DNA from: an uncultured Collinsella sp.
GTDB lineage: Bacteria > Actinomycetota > Coriobacteriia > Coriobacteriales > Coriobacteriaceae
Assembly (NCBI GenBank): GCA_900548935.1
Contig: URMR01000009.1
Span: 1-24,457, forward strand
DNA: 24,457 nucleotides
Direction of reading: 5' to 3'
The notes beneath the pieces are model-generated. The model was not told where the DNA came from and did not search any database. It saw only the letters and a program-made list of their open reading frames with translations. The number at the start of each line of letters is the position of its first letter. Positions within the stretch are counted from its first letter, which is position 1. This document shows positions 15,335-22,629 of the stretch, piece by piece. A program made the position numbers and the translations under genes.

Positions 15335-16003
15335 ATGGAAACGAAGAGTTTGAGTGAATCGACCATTTGCTGCTTTGGCGATTCGACCACATGGGGGGAT
15401 AACGGATGCGGCGCAGGCGGCAACGACATCTCGTGGACCTCGCACTTGGGTGCGTTGCTGGGCGGCGCGGCCGTCGAGAACTTTGGCATCAAGGGTTCGC
15501 GTATCGCCATCAAGGCCGACCGTACCGATTCGTTTGTCGAGCGTCTGGGCGGCATCGACGATGCGGCTGATATCTACATTGTCTTTGGCGGCGTCAACGA
15601 CTTTAGCCGCAACGTGCCGCTTGGCGAGTTGGGCAGTACCGATGTGCATGAGTTCTACGGTGCGCTCGATTACCTGATCCGCACCATCACGGCACGCTCG
15701 CCTCGGGCAAAGCTCGTGTTTATGACGCCGTGCAAGACGAGCGGTAAGCACGAGAAGGATATCCCGGCAAGCGACGAGCTCAACCACTTGGGGTTGACGC
15801 AGGTCGCCTACGTAAAGGCGATGCTCGAGGTCTGTGACCGCTACTCCGTTCCTGTGATTGACCTGTATGCGCAAAGCGGTATCAGCCCGTTTTTGCCGGA
15901 GCACCGCGAGCTCTATATGCCGGACGGTCTGCACTACAGCCCGGCTGGCTATGAGCGCCTGGCGCATCGCATCGCCGCGGGTCTCACCGCCGTTTGCCGC
16001 TAA
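15335..16003 (+). CDS. SGNH/GDSL-family esterase, probable pectin deacetylase
   Basis: A 222-residue SGNH hydrolase. Block I is FGDSTTWGD (Ser17), a central glycine follows, block III is GGVNDF (Asn88), and block V is PDGLHYS (Asp197, His200). This fold includes rhamnogalacturonan and xylan acetylesterases (CE12, CE2/CE3-like groups). There is no signal peptide. It is the third consecutive esterase gene in the cluster, 69 bp after the CE8 fusion, preceded by GAGGAGA. I infer O-deacetylation of pectic oligosaccharides, with a position specificity different from the preceding esterases; the sequence does not define it. ATG 15335 is chosen because the longer in-frame reading lacks a ribosome binding site. 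Confidence 0.85.
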   Translation: METKSLSESTICCFGDSTTWGDNGCGAGGNDISWTSHLGALLGGAAVENFGIKGSRIAIKADRTDSFVERLGGIDDAADIYIVFGGVNDFSRNVPLGELGSTDVHEFYGALDYLIRTITARSPRAKLVFMTPCKTSGKHEKDIPASDELNHLGLTQVAYVKAMLEVCDRYSVPVIDLYAQSGISPFLPEHRELYMPDGLHYSPAGYERLAHRIAAGLTAVCR

Positions 16004-16018
16004 AAGTCTGCCGTTTGC

Positions 16019-16054
16019 GGGGAATATAGGGTTAACGTTCACCCTATATTCCCC
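16019..16054. promoter_or_regulatory. 36-bp palindrome containing LacI-type operator 1 of the GH105 operon
   Basis: The arms GGGGAATATAGGG (16019-16031) and CCCTATATTCCCC (16042-16054) are exact complements, and the centre TTAACGTTCA adds all but one pair, so 17 of 18 positions are symmetric. The dyad centre coincides with the central CG of the operator GGGTTAACGTTCACCC (16029-16044). Confidence 0.8.
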
Positions 16055-16069
16055 GTTCGCGTTACACTA

Positions 16070-16085
16070 GGGGTAACGTTCACCT
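16070..16085. promoter_or_regulatory. LacI-type operator 2 of the GH105 operon
   Basis: GGGGTAACGTTCACCT; exact right half, degenerate left half. The centre lies 41 bp after operator 1, with a possible -10 TACACT (16063-16068) between them. Confidence 0.7.
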
Positions 16086-16110
16086 ATCGTTTATGTCAGA
16101 GGGGACAGCA

Positions 16111-17349
16111 ATGGGTTGCAATCAAATCCTGGACCGTTATATCGAGCAGTTGATCGAAACCTCTACGCCGCAGGCGCCGGCTTGGAATATCGAAAAGATT
16201 CGCGCCGGCAAGGAGAACACCTGGAACTATATCGACGGCTGCATGATCAAGGCGCTCATCGAGCTGTACGAGATCACGGGTGAGCAGCGCTACCTGACCT
16301 TTGCCGATGACTACATCGATTTCTTTGTCCAGGACGACGGTACCATCAAGCATTACAACCCGCAGGAGTACAACCTCGATAACGTCAATGCGGGCAAGAC
16401 CCTCTACAAGCTGTATGACCTGGTGGGCAAGCCCAAGTACCGTGCCGCCATGGACACCATCTACCGCCAGCTCGAGACCCAGCCGCGCACCAAAGAAGGC
16501 GTGTTTTGGCACAAGGCCGTCTATCCCAACCAGATCTGGCTCGATGGCATGTACATGGCCCAGCCGTTCTACATGCAGTACGAGCTGAGTTTCCACAACC
16601 GTCGTGCCTGCTCGGACAGCTTCCATATGTTCCAGGTTGTGCATGACCTGATGCGCAACCCCCTCAACGGTCTGTACTATCACGCTTACGACGCGAGCCG
16701 CAAACAGTTCTGGTGCGACCCGGTCACCGGCCTTTCGGCTAACTTCTGGCTGCGCGCCGAGGGCTGGTTTGCCATGGCACTCATCGACACCTGGGAGCTC
16801 ATGCCGCCTTCGATGTCAGCCGAGAAGGACGAGATTCGCAAGATGTTCCACGACCTGATCGATGCCATGCTGCCGTATCAGGACGAGAAGACCGGCATGT
16901 GGCATCAGGTCATCAACCTGCCCAATATCGCCCCCAACTACCTGGAGGAGTCTGGTAGCGCGATTTTTGCCAATGCCATCATGAAGGGCGTGCGTCTAGG
17001 CGTGCTGGGCGAGCGTTACTACCAGTACGGCCGTCGCGCCTTCGACGGCATCTGCGAGACCTGCCTGTCCGAGCATGATGGGCAGCTGGCGCTCGACAAC
17101 ATCTGCCTGGTCGCGGGCTTGGGAAACACCGCGCACCGCGAGGGCACGTTTGGTTACTACATGAGCGAGCCTATCGTCAAAAACGATGCGAAGGGCGTGG
17201 CGCCGCTGGTGCTTGCCTATATCGAGACCATGCATCACGACAAACTGGCCGGCAGGCATGACCCGCTTGCTCCCTCGGGCGTGTGCTCTATCGAGGACCC
17301 GTTTGGCGGATACACCCCGGGCATCAACGCTCATAAGGGATGTGAATAA
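16111..17349 (+). CDS. GH105 unsaturated uronyl (rhamnogalacturonyl) hydrolase
   Basis: A 412-residue (alpha/alpha)6-barrel protein of glycoside hydrolase family 105, the YteR/YesR group, which removes 4,5-unsaturated galacturonate from the non-reducing end of lyase-generated oligosaccharides by hydrating the double bond. Visible features are KENTWNYIDGCMIKAL near the N-terminus, DNVNAGK (Asp90) and NQIWLDGMYMAQPF (Asp145); the aspartates fit the catalytic pair known in YteR. Its length is slightly above the usual 340-380. GH88 is an alternative family but the WLDGMYM block favours GH105. There is no signal peptide. ATG 16111 is used because AGAGGGG lies 6 bases upstream; another ATG 18 bases earlier lacks a site. 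The product would be handled by DhuI/DhuD encoded further along. Confidence 0.92.
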   Translation: MGCNQILDRYIEQLIETSTPQAPAWNIEKIRAGKENTWNYIDGCMIKALIELYEITGEQRYLTFADDYIDFFVQDDGTIKHYNPQEYNLDNVNAGKTLYKLYDLVGKPKYRAAMDTIYRQLETQPRTKEGVFWHKAVYPNQIWLDGMYMAQPFYMQYELSFHNRRACSDSFHMFQVVHDLMRNPLNGLYYHAYDASRKQFWCDPVTGLSANFWLRAEGWFAMALIDTWELMPPSMSAEKDEIRKMFHDLIDAMLPYQDEKTGMWHQVINLPNIAPNYLEESGSAIFANAIMKGVRLGVLGERYYQYGRRAFDGICETCLSEHDGQLALDNICLVAGLGNTAHREGTFGYYMSEPIVKNDAKGVAPLVLAYIETMHHDKLAGRHDPLAPSGVCSIEDPFGGYTPGINAHKGCE

Positions 17350-17350
17350 C

Positions 17351-18256
17351 GTGGGGGCTATTACTCCGGGCGTACGTTTGCACGACCTTCCGCAGGGGAC
17401 CGTCGAGGAACGCATTCGCATGGCGGGAGAGCTGGGCTTTTCGTGCATTCAGCTGCCGAGCAAGGTGCTCTACGCATCGATGGGGATCGATCGAGGCGGC
17501 CTGACCCGCGAGCTTGCCGACCATTTGCGTGCGGTGCTCGACGAGGCGGGCGTTTCGGTCGCCGTGCTCGGCTGCTATAAGAATTTGGCGACGCCCGATC
17601 GCCAGCAGCTCATGGATAACTATGCCGAGTACGAGGCATGCCTGAACTTTGCCCAGATTCTCGGCGGATGCCCGGTTGGCACCGAGACCGGTCGCCCCAA
17701 TGCGCAGAACCGCGTTGCTGACGACCGCATGACCGATGGGGCACTCGAAGCGTTTACAGACGGGCTTGCACGCGTCTGCGATCGGGCCGAGGCCGTGGGC
17801 GGGCAAATACTGATCGAGCCTGGTTGGAACGAGACCGTTAACACGCCAGATCGCTGCCGTGAAGTGCTGGAGCGCGTCTCGAGCCCGTCGCTCGGCGTGA
17901 TCTATGACCCAGTGTCGCTGCTGCACCCCAGCGTCGTTGACGAAGCGCAGGAAATCACCGCGCGCATGCTCTACTTATGCGGCAGCAAGATCCGCGTGCT
18001 GCACGCCAAGGATTATGAGGTCGTCGACAACGAGGACGAAGCCGGTTGGTGCGACGGTACGGGTTCACGTCTGGTGTGTCATGGCGTGGGCGAGACGGGC
18101 CGCTATGACTTTGAGCCCGTAGTGGCCTGGGCGGCTGCCGCCTGCCCTGGGATTCCCTGCGTGGTCGAGAACAGCGTACCGGCGACGGCGGCTGACTGCC
18201 TGGCGACACTCGAGCACATGTCTGCTCGCTGCGGGGCTTCTCATCGCGAGTTATAG
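17351..18256 (+). CDS. Sugar-phosphate isomerase/epimerase-like TIM barrel (AP endonuclease 2 family)
   Basis: A 301-residue xylose-isomerase-like TIM barrel. Candidate metal ligands at strand ends are Glu156 (LIEPGWNE), Asp186 (VIYDPVS), His218 (VLHAKD) and Glu273 (CVVENS), as in sugar epimerases and isomerases of this superfamily. The start GTG at 17351 is one base after the GH105 stop, with AAGGGA 10 bases upstream, so it is translationally coupled to GH105. The tight coupling suggests it acts on a GH105 product or another monosaccharide from the same oligomer, for example an uronate or a rhamnose-derived sugar. The exact substrate is unknown and I assign no gene name. Confidence 0.85.
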   Translation: MGAITPGVRLHDLPQGTVEERIRMAGELGFSCIQLPSKVLYASMGIDRGGLTRELADHLRAVLDEAGVSVAVLGCYKNLATPDRQQLMDNYAEYEACLNFAQILGGCPVGTETGRPNAQNRVADDRMTDGALEAFTDGLARVCDRAEAVGGQILIEPGWNETVNTPDRCREVLERVSSPSLGVIYDPVSLLHPSVVDEAQEITARMLYLCGSKIRVLHAKDYEVVDNEDEAGWCDGTGSRLVCHGVGETGRYDFEPVVAWAAAACPGIPCVVENSVPATAADCLATLEHMSARCGASHREL

Positions 18257-18295
18257 CATTGGCTTTTGCCGTGTCGGCAGATTGAGATTACCTGT

Positions 18296-18334
18296 ATGGG
18301 GGCGGCGGTGAAGGGTCTTTATCGTCGCCCCCAT
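18296..18334 (+). repeat. Hairpin upstream of GltD-like gene
   Basis: ATGGGGGCGGCG (18296-18307) pairs with CGTCGCCCCCAT (18323-18334) at 11 of 12 positions, with a 15-nt loop. No T run follows on either strand, so it is not a standard terminator; it could be an mRNA-processing or attenuating structure just before the ribosome binding site. Confidence 0.6.
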
Positions 18335-18360
18335 TGGATTGCATTAAAAAGGGGAGTTGC

Positions 18361-19578
18361 GTGGCTATCCACATTGTCGAAGAGGCGAATCGTTGCCTAG
18401 GTTGTAAAAGGGCGTTCTGTCAGATTAAGTGCTGCCCGGTTCAGACGCCTATTCCGCAGGTCATCGACCTGTTCAAACAGCGTCGTCTAGAAGAAGCGGG
18501 CGAGCTGCTGTTCCAGAACAATCCCATGAGCGCGGTCTGCTCCATGGTTTGCAACCATTCGGGCCAGTGCGAGGGCGCGTGCATCCAGGGCCGCAAGGGC
18601 ACACCCGTACATTTCTCGAGCATCGAGAACTATATCTCAACAGCGTATTTGGATCGTAAGGAGTGGACGCCCGCGCCGTCGTGCGGCAAACAGGTTGCTG
18701 TGGTCGGTTCCGGTCCTGCCGGTATTACCGTGGCCATTAAGATGGCCCAGCTGGGCTGTGCCGTCACGGTATTTGAACAGCGCCCTGAGATCGGCGGTGT
18801 GCTGGAGTACGGTATCCCCGAGTTCCGCCTGCCCCGTGCGCTCGTGCAAAAGTACCGCCACGTGATGTGCTCGCTCGGCGTGCGCGTGCGCCCTTCGACC
18901 ACCATCGGCGGCGCGTTGCACATCGATGACCTGCTGCGCGACGGCTACGATGCGGTCTTTGTTGGTACCGGTACCTGGCGAGCTCGAAAGTTGGGTATTC
19001 CCGGCGAGTCGCGCGGCAACGTGCTGTTTGGTATCGATTACCTGGTCGATCCCGCGAGCGTGGCAATCGGGCAGAACGTGGCGGTCATCGGTGCCGGCAA
19101 TGTTGCCATGGATGTTGCCCGCACAGCCCTGCGCTCGGGCGCTCGCAAGGTCACCGTGTATGCCCGCTCGCGCCATATCTCGGCCATCGATGACGAGGTG
19201 GAGCTGACCGAGCTTGACGGTGCCGAGATTGTGTGCGGCAAGGCGATCTGCGCCATCGACGATAACGGTCCGGTGTTCGAAACGGCTATCTTTGACGAGG
19301 ACAACAATGTGGTGGGCTACGAGGAAGAGCTCGACCATGCGTCTGCCGACACAGTTGTGATTGCGGCTTCGCAGGTGCCCAAGGACAAGCTTGTGCTTAC
19401 GACGGGTGGCTTGGAGACCGACCATCGCGGCCTTCTTTCGGTCGATGAGAACGGCATGACCACCGTGCCCGGTGTCTTTGCCGCCGGTGACGTGGTTAAC
19501 GGCCCGCTCACCGTGGTTCATGCCGTGGCAGGCGCCAAGCTCGCCGTCGAAGGCATGACCAGCTACCTGGGTCTCTAA
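18361..19578 (+). CDS. GltD-like NAD(P)-dependent Fe-S flavoprotein oxidoreductase
   Basis: A 405-residue protein of the glutamate synthase small subunit/dihydropyrimidine dehydrogenase N-terminal type. The first 80 residues hold two cysteine clusters (Cys12, 15, 20, 24 and Cys60, 64, 70, 74) for two [4Fe-4S] centres. They are followed by an FAD-binding VVGSGPAG (115-121) and an NAD(P)-binding VIGAGNVAMD (about 242-251), ending with the typical GVFAAGDVVNGPLTVVHAVAGAK. Such proteins shuttle electrons between NAD(P)H and a partner. No glutamate synthase large subunit is present; the next gene is an Old Yellow Enzyme-type reductase. GTG 18361 is the start, with AAAAAGGGGAG upstream. It may supply electrons to, or balance NAD(H)/NADP(H) for, the uronate pathway. 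A true partner cannot be read from the sequence. Confidence 0.85.
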   Translation: MAIHIVEEANRCLGCKRAFCQIKCCPVQTPIPQVIDLFKQRRLEEAGELLFQNNPMSAVCSMVCNHSGQCEGACIQGRKGTPVHFSSIENYISTAYLDRKEWTPAPSCGKQVAVVGSGPAGITVAIKMAQLGCAVTVFEQRPEIGGVLEYGIPEFRLPRALVQKYRHVMCSLGVRVRPSTTIGGALHIDDLLRDGYDAVFVGTGTWRARKLGIPGESRGNVLFGIDYLVDPASVAIGQNVAVIGAGNVAMDVARTALRSGARKVTVYARSRHISAIDDEVELTELDGAEIVCGKAICAIDDNGPVFETAIFDEDNNVVGYEEELDHASADTVVIAASQVPKDKLVLTTGGLETDHRGLLSVDENGMTTVPGVFAAGDVVNGPLTVVHAVAGAKLAVEGMTSYLGL

Positions 19579-19593
19579 CACATCCCATCCATC

Positions 19594-19664
19594 AGTTGCG
19601 GTGAAATACGGACTGTTTTGGCTGCCAAAGGCCTTATCTACTCCGTATTCCACCGCAACTTTTT
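19594..19664 (+). terminator. Repeat-derived terminator hairpin after GltD-like gene
   Basis: AGTTGCGGTGAAATACGGA (19594-19612) pairs with TCCGTATTCCACCGCAACT (19642-19660) at 18 of 19 positions and is followed by a T run. The same left arm recurs at 22515-22531, so it is a member of an intergenic repeat family that also provides termination. Confidence 0.8.
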
Positions 19665-19777
19665 GTGGGGATCGGATTAAAGGCGGGGGAGTGCGAGCGA
19701 GTACGGACGCGGCGGTTGCTGATACGATAGGTACGTTAGCAACTGCCGCCGAGCGGCTCAAATGAAAGGAACCCTGT

Positions 19778-21727
19778 ATGGAGTCCTCTGCCTATCCAAT
19801 GCTCTTTAGCCCGATCAAGGTCGGTACGACCGAGGTCAAGAACCGCGTCTTTATGCCGCCGGTATCTACCAACCTGGCCGATCATGGCTATGTGACCGAT
19901 GACTTGGTCGATCATTACCGTGCCCGCGCCAAGGGCGGCGTGGGCCTCATCATCACCGAGGTCGTGACGGTCGAGCCTACCTATACCTATCTGCCGGGTG
20001 ACATGTGCTGCTACGACGACACGTTTATCCCTGGCTGGGAAAAGCTCGCCGCGGCCGTCCACGAGTATGGCTGCAAGATCATGCCGCAGCTCTTCCACCC
20101 CGCCTATATGGCCTTTAACATTCCGGGCACGCCGCGCCTGATCGCTCCGTCCTTTGTGGGCCCGTCTTACGCCCGCGAGGCACCGCGTCCCATCACGGTC
20201 GATGAGATCCACGAGCTCACGCATCAGTTCGGTGACGCCGCCGTGCGCATGCAGAAGGCCGGTGTCGATGGCGTCGAGGTCCATGCGGCACACGCCCACG
20301 GCATGCTCGGCGGCTTTTTGACTCCGCTCTACAACAAGCGCACCGACGAGTACGGCGGCTCGCTCGACGCCCGCATGCGCTTCTTGCTCGAGGTCATCGC
20401 CGAGATTCGCGAGCGCTGCGGCAAGGACTTTATCATCGACGTTCGTATCTCGGGCGACGAGTACACCGATGGCGGCCTGACCCTCAACGACATGATTTAC
20501 GTCTCACGTCGCCTGGAGAAGGCCGGCGTCGACATGATTCATGTGTCGGGCGGCACCACCATCAAGCGCGGCTCCGCGATTCCCGCCGCCGGTACGCAGC
20601 AGGCCTCGCACGCCGCCTGCTCGCGTGAGATTAAGAAGCACGTGAACATTCCCGTTGCCACGGTCGGCCGCATTAACGAGGTCTGGATCGCCGAGGAGCT
20701 GATCGAGGACGGCGCTGCCGACATCTGTATGATGGGCCGCGCCAATCTGTGCGATGCCGAGTTCTGCAACAAAGCCGCTGCCGGCAACGCCGACGACATC
20801 CGCCCCTGCATTGGCTGCCTGCGCTGCCTGAACGGCATTATGTTTGGCAAGCGCATCTCCTGCACCGTCAACCCCGATGTTGAGCGCGACGAGGCCGGTT
20901 ACGAGCCTGCCGCCGAGGCCAAGAACGTACTGGTTGTGGGCGCTGGTCCTGCGGGCATGGAGGCAGCCTACATTGCCGCCAAGCGCGGCCACAACGTGGT
21001 GCTCGTGGATAAGCAGGACGAGCCGGGCGGCGAGATGCGCATCGCAGCCGTTCCGCCGGCAAAGCAGGAACTCACCCGTGTGACCAAGTATCAGTATCGT
21101 CGTCTGGCCGAGGCCGGCGTGAAGTGCGTATTTGGCACCGAGCTTACTGCCGAGGACATTCAGCGCGACTACGCCGGCTACGAGGTCGTCCTGGCTTATG
21201 GCGCCGAGCCCATCGCTCCGGCCTTCATGCAGGGCTTTAAGCAGGTTATGACGGCCGACGACCTGCTGGGCGGCAAGGCTTTCCCGGGCAAGAAGATCGT
21301 CATCGTCGGCGGCGGCACCGTCGGCTGCGAGACGGCCGATTACCTGGCCCCGCTGATCAACGACCTCTCGCCGGCCAATCGCGATGTCACCGTTATCGAG
21401 ATGACCAAGACGCTCGCCGCCAACGAGGGCGGCGCCGGTCGCGCGGTGCTCATCACGCGCATGCTCTCAAAGGGCGTCCACGTGCTGACCGAGGCCAAGG
21501 TGACCGAGATTACCGAGGATGCCATCAGCTACGAAAAGGACGGCGAGATCCACACCATCGCCGATGCCGATACGCTGGTACTTGCCATGGGCTATCGTCC
21601 CAATACCAAGTTGGCCGACGACCTTGCTGCAGCCGGCGTTACCACCCACGTGTTGGGCGATGCCAACAAGTGCGGCAACATCCGCGACGCCATCGGCGAT
21701 GGCTACAAGGTTGCTTGCGAGCTCTAG
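19778..21727 (+). CDS. FadH-like NADH:flavin oxidoreductase (Old Yellow Enzyme family with FAD/NAD domain)
   Basis: A 649-residue multi-domain reductase. Residues 1-340 form an FMN-binding TIM barrel of the Old Yellow Enzyme type (FSPIKVGTTEVKNRVFMPP at 10-28, EVHAAHAHG about 167-175, NKRTDEYGGSLDAR 186-199). A [4Fe-4S] cysteine set follows at about 344, 347, 350 and 362 (CIGCLRC and SC). The C-terminal half binds FAD (VVGAGPAG about 386-393) and NAD(P)H (IVGGGTVGCETADYL). The architecture equals 2,4-dienoyl-CoA reductase, enoate reductases and bile-acid BaiCD/BaiH proteins, which reduce activated C=C bonds or act as enone reductases. The substrate here is unknown; its location inside a pectin cluster suggests an unsaturated uronate or plant-derived phenolic acid, such as one released by the esterases, but this is inference. 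The ATG follows GAAAGGAA. Confidence 0.9.
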   Translation: MESSAYPMLFSPIKVGTTEVKNRVFMPPVSTNLADHGYVTDDLVDHYRARAKGGVGLIITEVVTVEPTYTYLPGDMCCYDDTFIPGWEKLAAAVHEYGCKIMPQLFHPAYMAFNIPGTPRLIAPSFVGPSYAREAPRPITVDEIHELTHQFGDAAVRMQKAGVDGVEVHAAHAHGMLGGFLTPLYNKRTDEYGGSLDARMRFLLEVIAEIRERCGKDFIIDVRISGDEYTDGGLTLNDMIYVSRRLEKAGVDMIHVSGGTTIKRGSAIPAAGTQQASHAACSREIKKHVNIPVATVGRINEVWIAEELIEDGAADICMMGRANLCDAEFCNKAAAGNADDIRPCIGCLRCLNGIMFGKRISCTVNPDVERDEAGYEPAAEAKNVLVVGAGPAGMEAAYIAAKRGHNVVLVDKQDEPGGEMRIAAVPPAKQELTRVTKYQYRRLAEAGVKCVFGTELTAEDIQRDYAGYEVVLAYGAEPIAPAFMQGFKQVMTADDLLGGKAFPGKKIVIVGGGTVGCETADYLAPLINDLSPANRDVTVIEMTKTLAANEGGAGRAVLITRMLSKGVHVLTEAKVTEITEDAISYEKDGEIHTIADADTLVLAMGYRPNTKLADDLAAAGVTTHVLGDANKCGNIRDAIGDGYKVACEL

Positions 21728-21784
21728 TCAACCCCTTGGTGCATGTGAGGCCTATCCCCGCGGCGTCGGTCGGTAGATAGCAAA

Positions 21785-21822
21785 AAGCGGCGGTCGTCCC
21801 GTACATGGGACGACCGCCGCTT
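21785..21822 (-). terminator. Terminator for the dhuD-dhuI genes, between convergent genes
   Basis: A perfect 16-bp stem: AAGCGGCGGTCGTCCC (21785-21800) with GGGACGACCGCCGCTT (21807-21822) and a 6-nt loop. The A run at 21782-21786 becomes a T run on the minus strand, so it mainly ends dhuI transcripts; on the plus strand it has a weak T run but may still help stop transcription from the OYE gene. Confidence 0.88.
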
Positions 21823-21847
21823 GCGTTAGCTGCAATGAGTCGTGCGA

Positions 21848-22489
21848 TTAGAGGCCCAGGATCTCCTTGACCTTGGCGATGATGGCCTCGTCGGTTGCGT
21901 TGGCAAAGAAGTACTCCTGGAAGTGTTCGCCGGCAAGTGCGCCCTTCACCAGGTCCTGATCGATCTCGCCCAGGACGTCGACGAGCGGACGCATGGTCAC
22001 AGCGCGCACGCCGTCGAGGATCTTCTTGTTGCGCTGCTCGGGCTCAACGCGCTCGGCAGGATAGCCGTTGCCCGAACCAAAGCCAAAGAGCTTCTCGAAG
22101 GTGTACTCAAGATTGAGCTCCTGGCCCCAGCCGTTCTTGAGGGCGAAGGGCATGGCAACGGCGTTGCCATCGTTGACCTGGGCAAAGGTGTAGGCGTCGA
22201 GCGGGTCGGCAACGTGGCCGCACAGCACGCCGGGGAAGGAGTTACAGGCGAGCATGGCGCCCTCGCCGGTGCCGCAGCCGGTCACGACGTAGTCGGCAGC
22301 GCCGGAGTTCAGCAGCACGGCGGCAAGGATACCGTTCTGCACGTAGGTGAGGGGCTTGGAGTCGGCATCGGCATACATGCCATAATTAAAGACGGTGTGG
22401 CCCATGGGCTCGACAACCTTCTTAAGGGCAGCCTCGATCATGGGGTTCTTGGAGTTCTGAGAGTTCTCATTGATCAGAGCGATTTTCAT
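21848..22489 (-). CDS. dhuI: RpiB/LacAB-family isomerase, probable DhuI (unsaturated-uronate pathway)
   Basis: A 213-residue protein of the RpiB/LacA/LacB sugar isomerase family, carrying the signature VTGCGTGEGAMLACN (Gly71-Cys72-Gly73) that forms the active site. In this family DhuI, described in Streptococcus, interconverts 4-deoxy-L-threo-5-hexosulose uronate and 3-deoxy-D-glycero-2,5-hexodiulosonate, replacing the cupin isomerase KduI. The pairing with a DhuD-like SDR in the same operon, and a GH105 enzyme that releases the precursor, supports that role over ribose-5-phosphate isomerase. The protein is longer than typical RpiB (about 150), with a C-terminal extension, as in DhuI-type members. 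The start ATG follows GAAAGG. It is 140 bp downstream of the SDR gene, with a repeat hairpin between them. Confidence 0.8.
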   Translation of the reverse strand: MKIALINENSQNSKNPMIEAALKKVVEPMGHTVFNYGMYADADSKPLTYVQNGILAAVLLNSGAADYVVTGCGTGEGAMLACNSFPGVLCGHVADPLDAYTFAQVNDGNAVAMPFALKNGWGQELNLEYTFEKLFGFGSGNGYPAERVEPEQRNKKILDGVRAVTMRPLVDVLGEIDQDLVKGALAGEHFQEYFFANATDEAIIAKVKEILGL

Positions 22490-22514
22490 TGCGAATTACC
22501 TTTCTATTTCTAAC

Positions 22515-22577
22515 TTGCGGTGAAATACGGACTGTTTTGCCTGATAGAAGCCAAAACCAATCCTTATCTCACCGCAA
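22515..22577. repeat. Intergenic inverted repeat between dhuD and dhuI, second copy of a family
   Basis: TTGCGGTGAAATACGGA (22515-22531) pairs with TCCTTATCTCACCGCAA (22561-22577) at 15 of 17 positions; inner GTTTTG and CAAAAC extend the hairpin. The left arm equals that of the hairpin at 19594. Within the dhuD-dhuI transcript it could adjust the ratio of the two enzymes. Confidence 0.75.
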
Positions 22578-22629
22578 CTCAAATGAAAAACGAGTGGATG
22601 AAACCTGATATGGGCAGTTGCGGCGACGC

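Noticed and set aside
16093..16110. Earlier ATG as the GH105 start
   Set aside because: The strong AGAGGGG lies downstream of this ATG and correctly spaced for ATG 16111.
18296..18334. Hairpin before the GltD-like gene as a rho-independent terminator
   Set aside because: No T run follows on either strand; recorded only as a hairpin.
21848..22489. Ribose-5-phosphate isomerase B of the pentose phosphate pathway
   Set aside because: The family motif fits, but the protein is longer than usual RpiB and is paired with a uronate-type SDR in a pectin locus, which favours DhuI.
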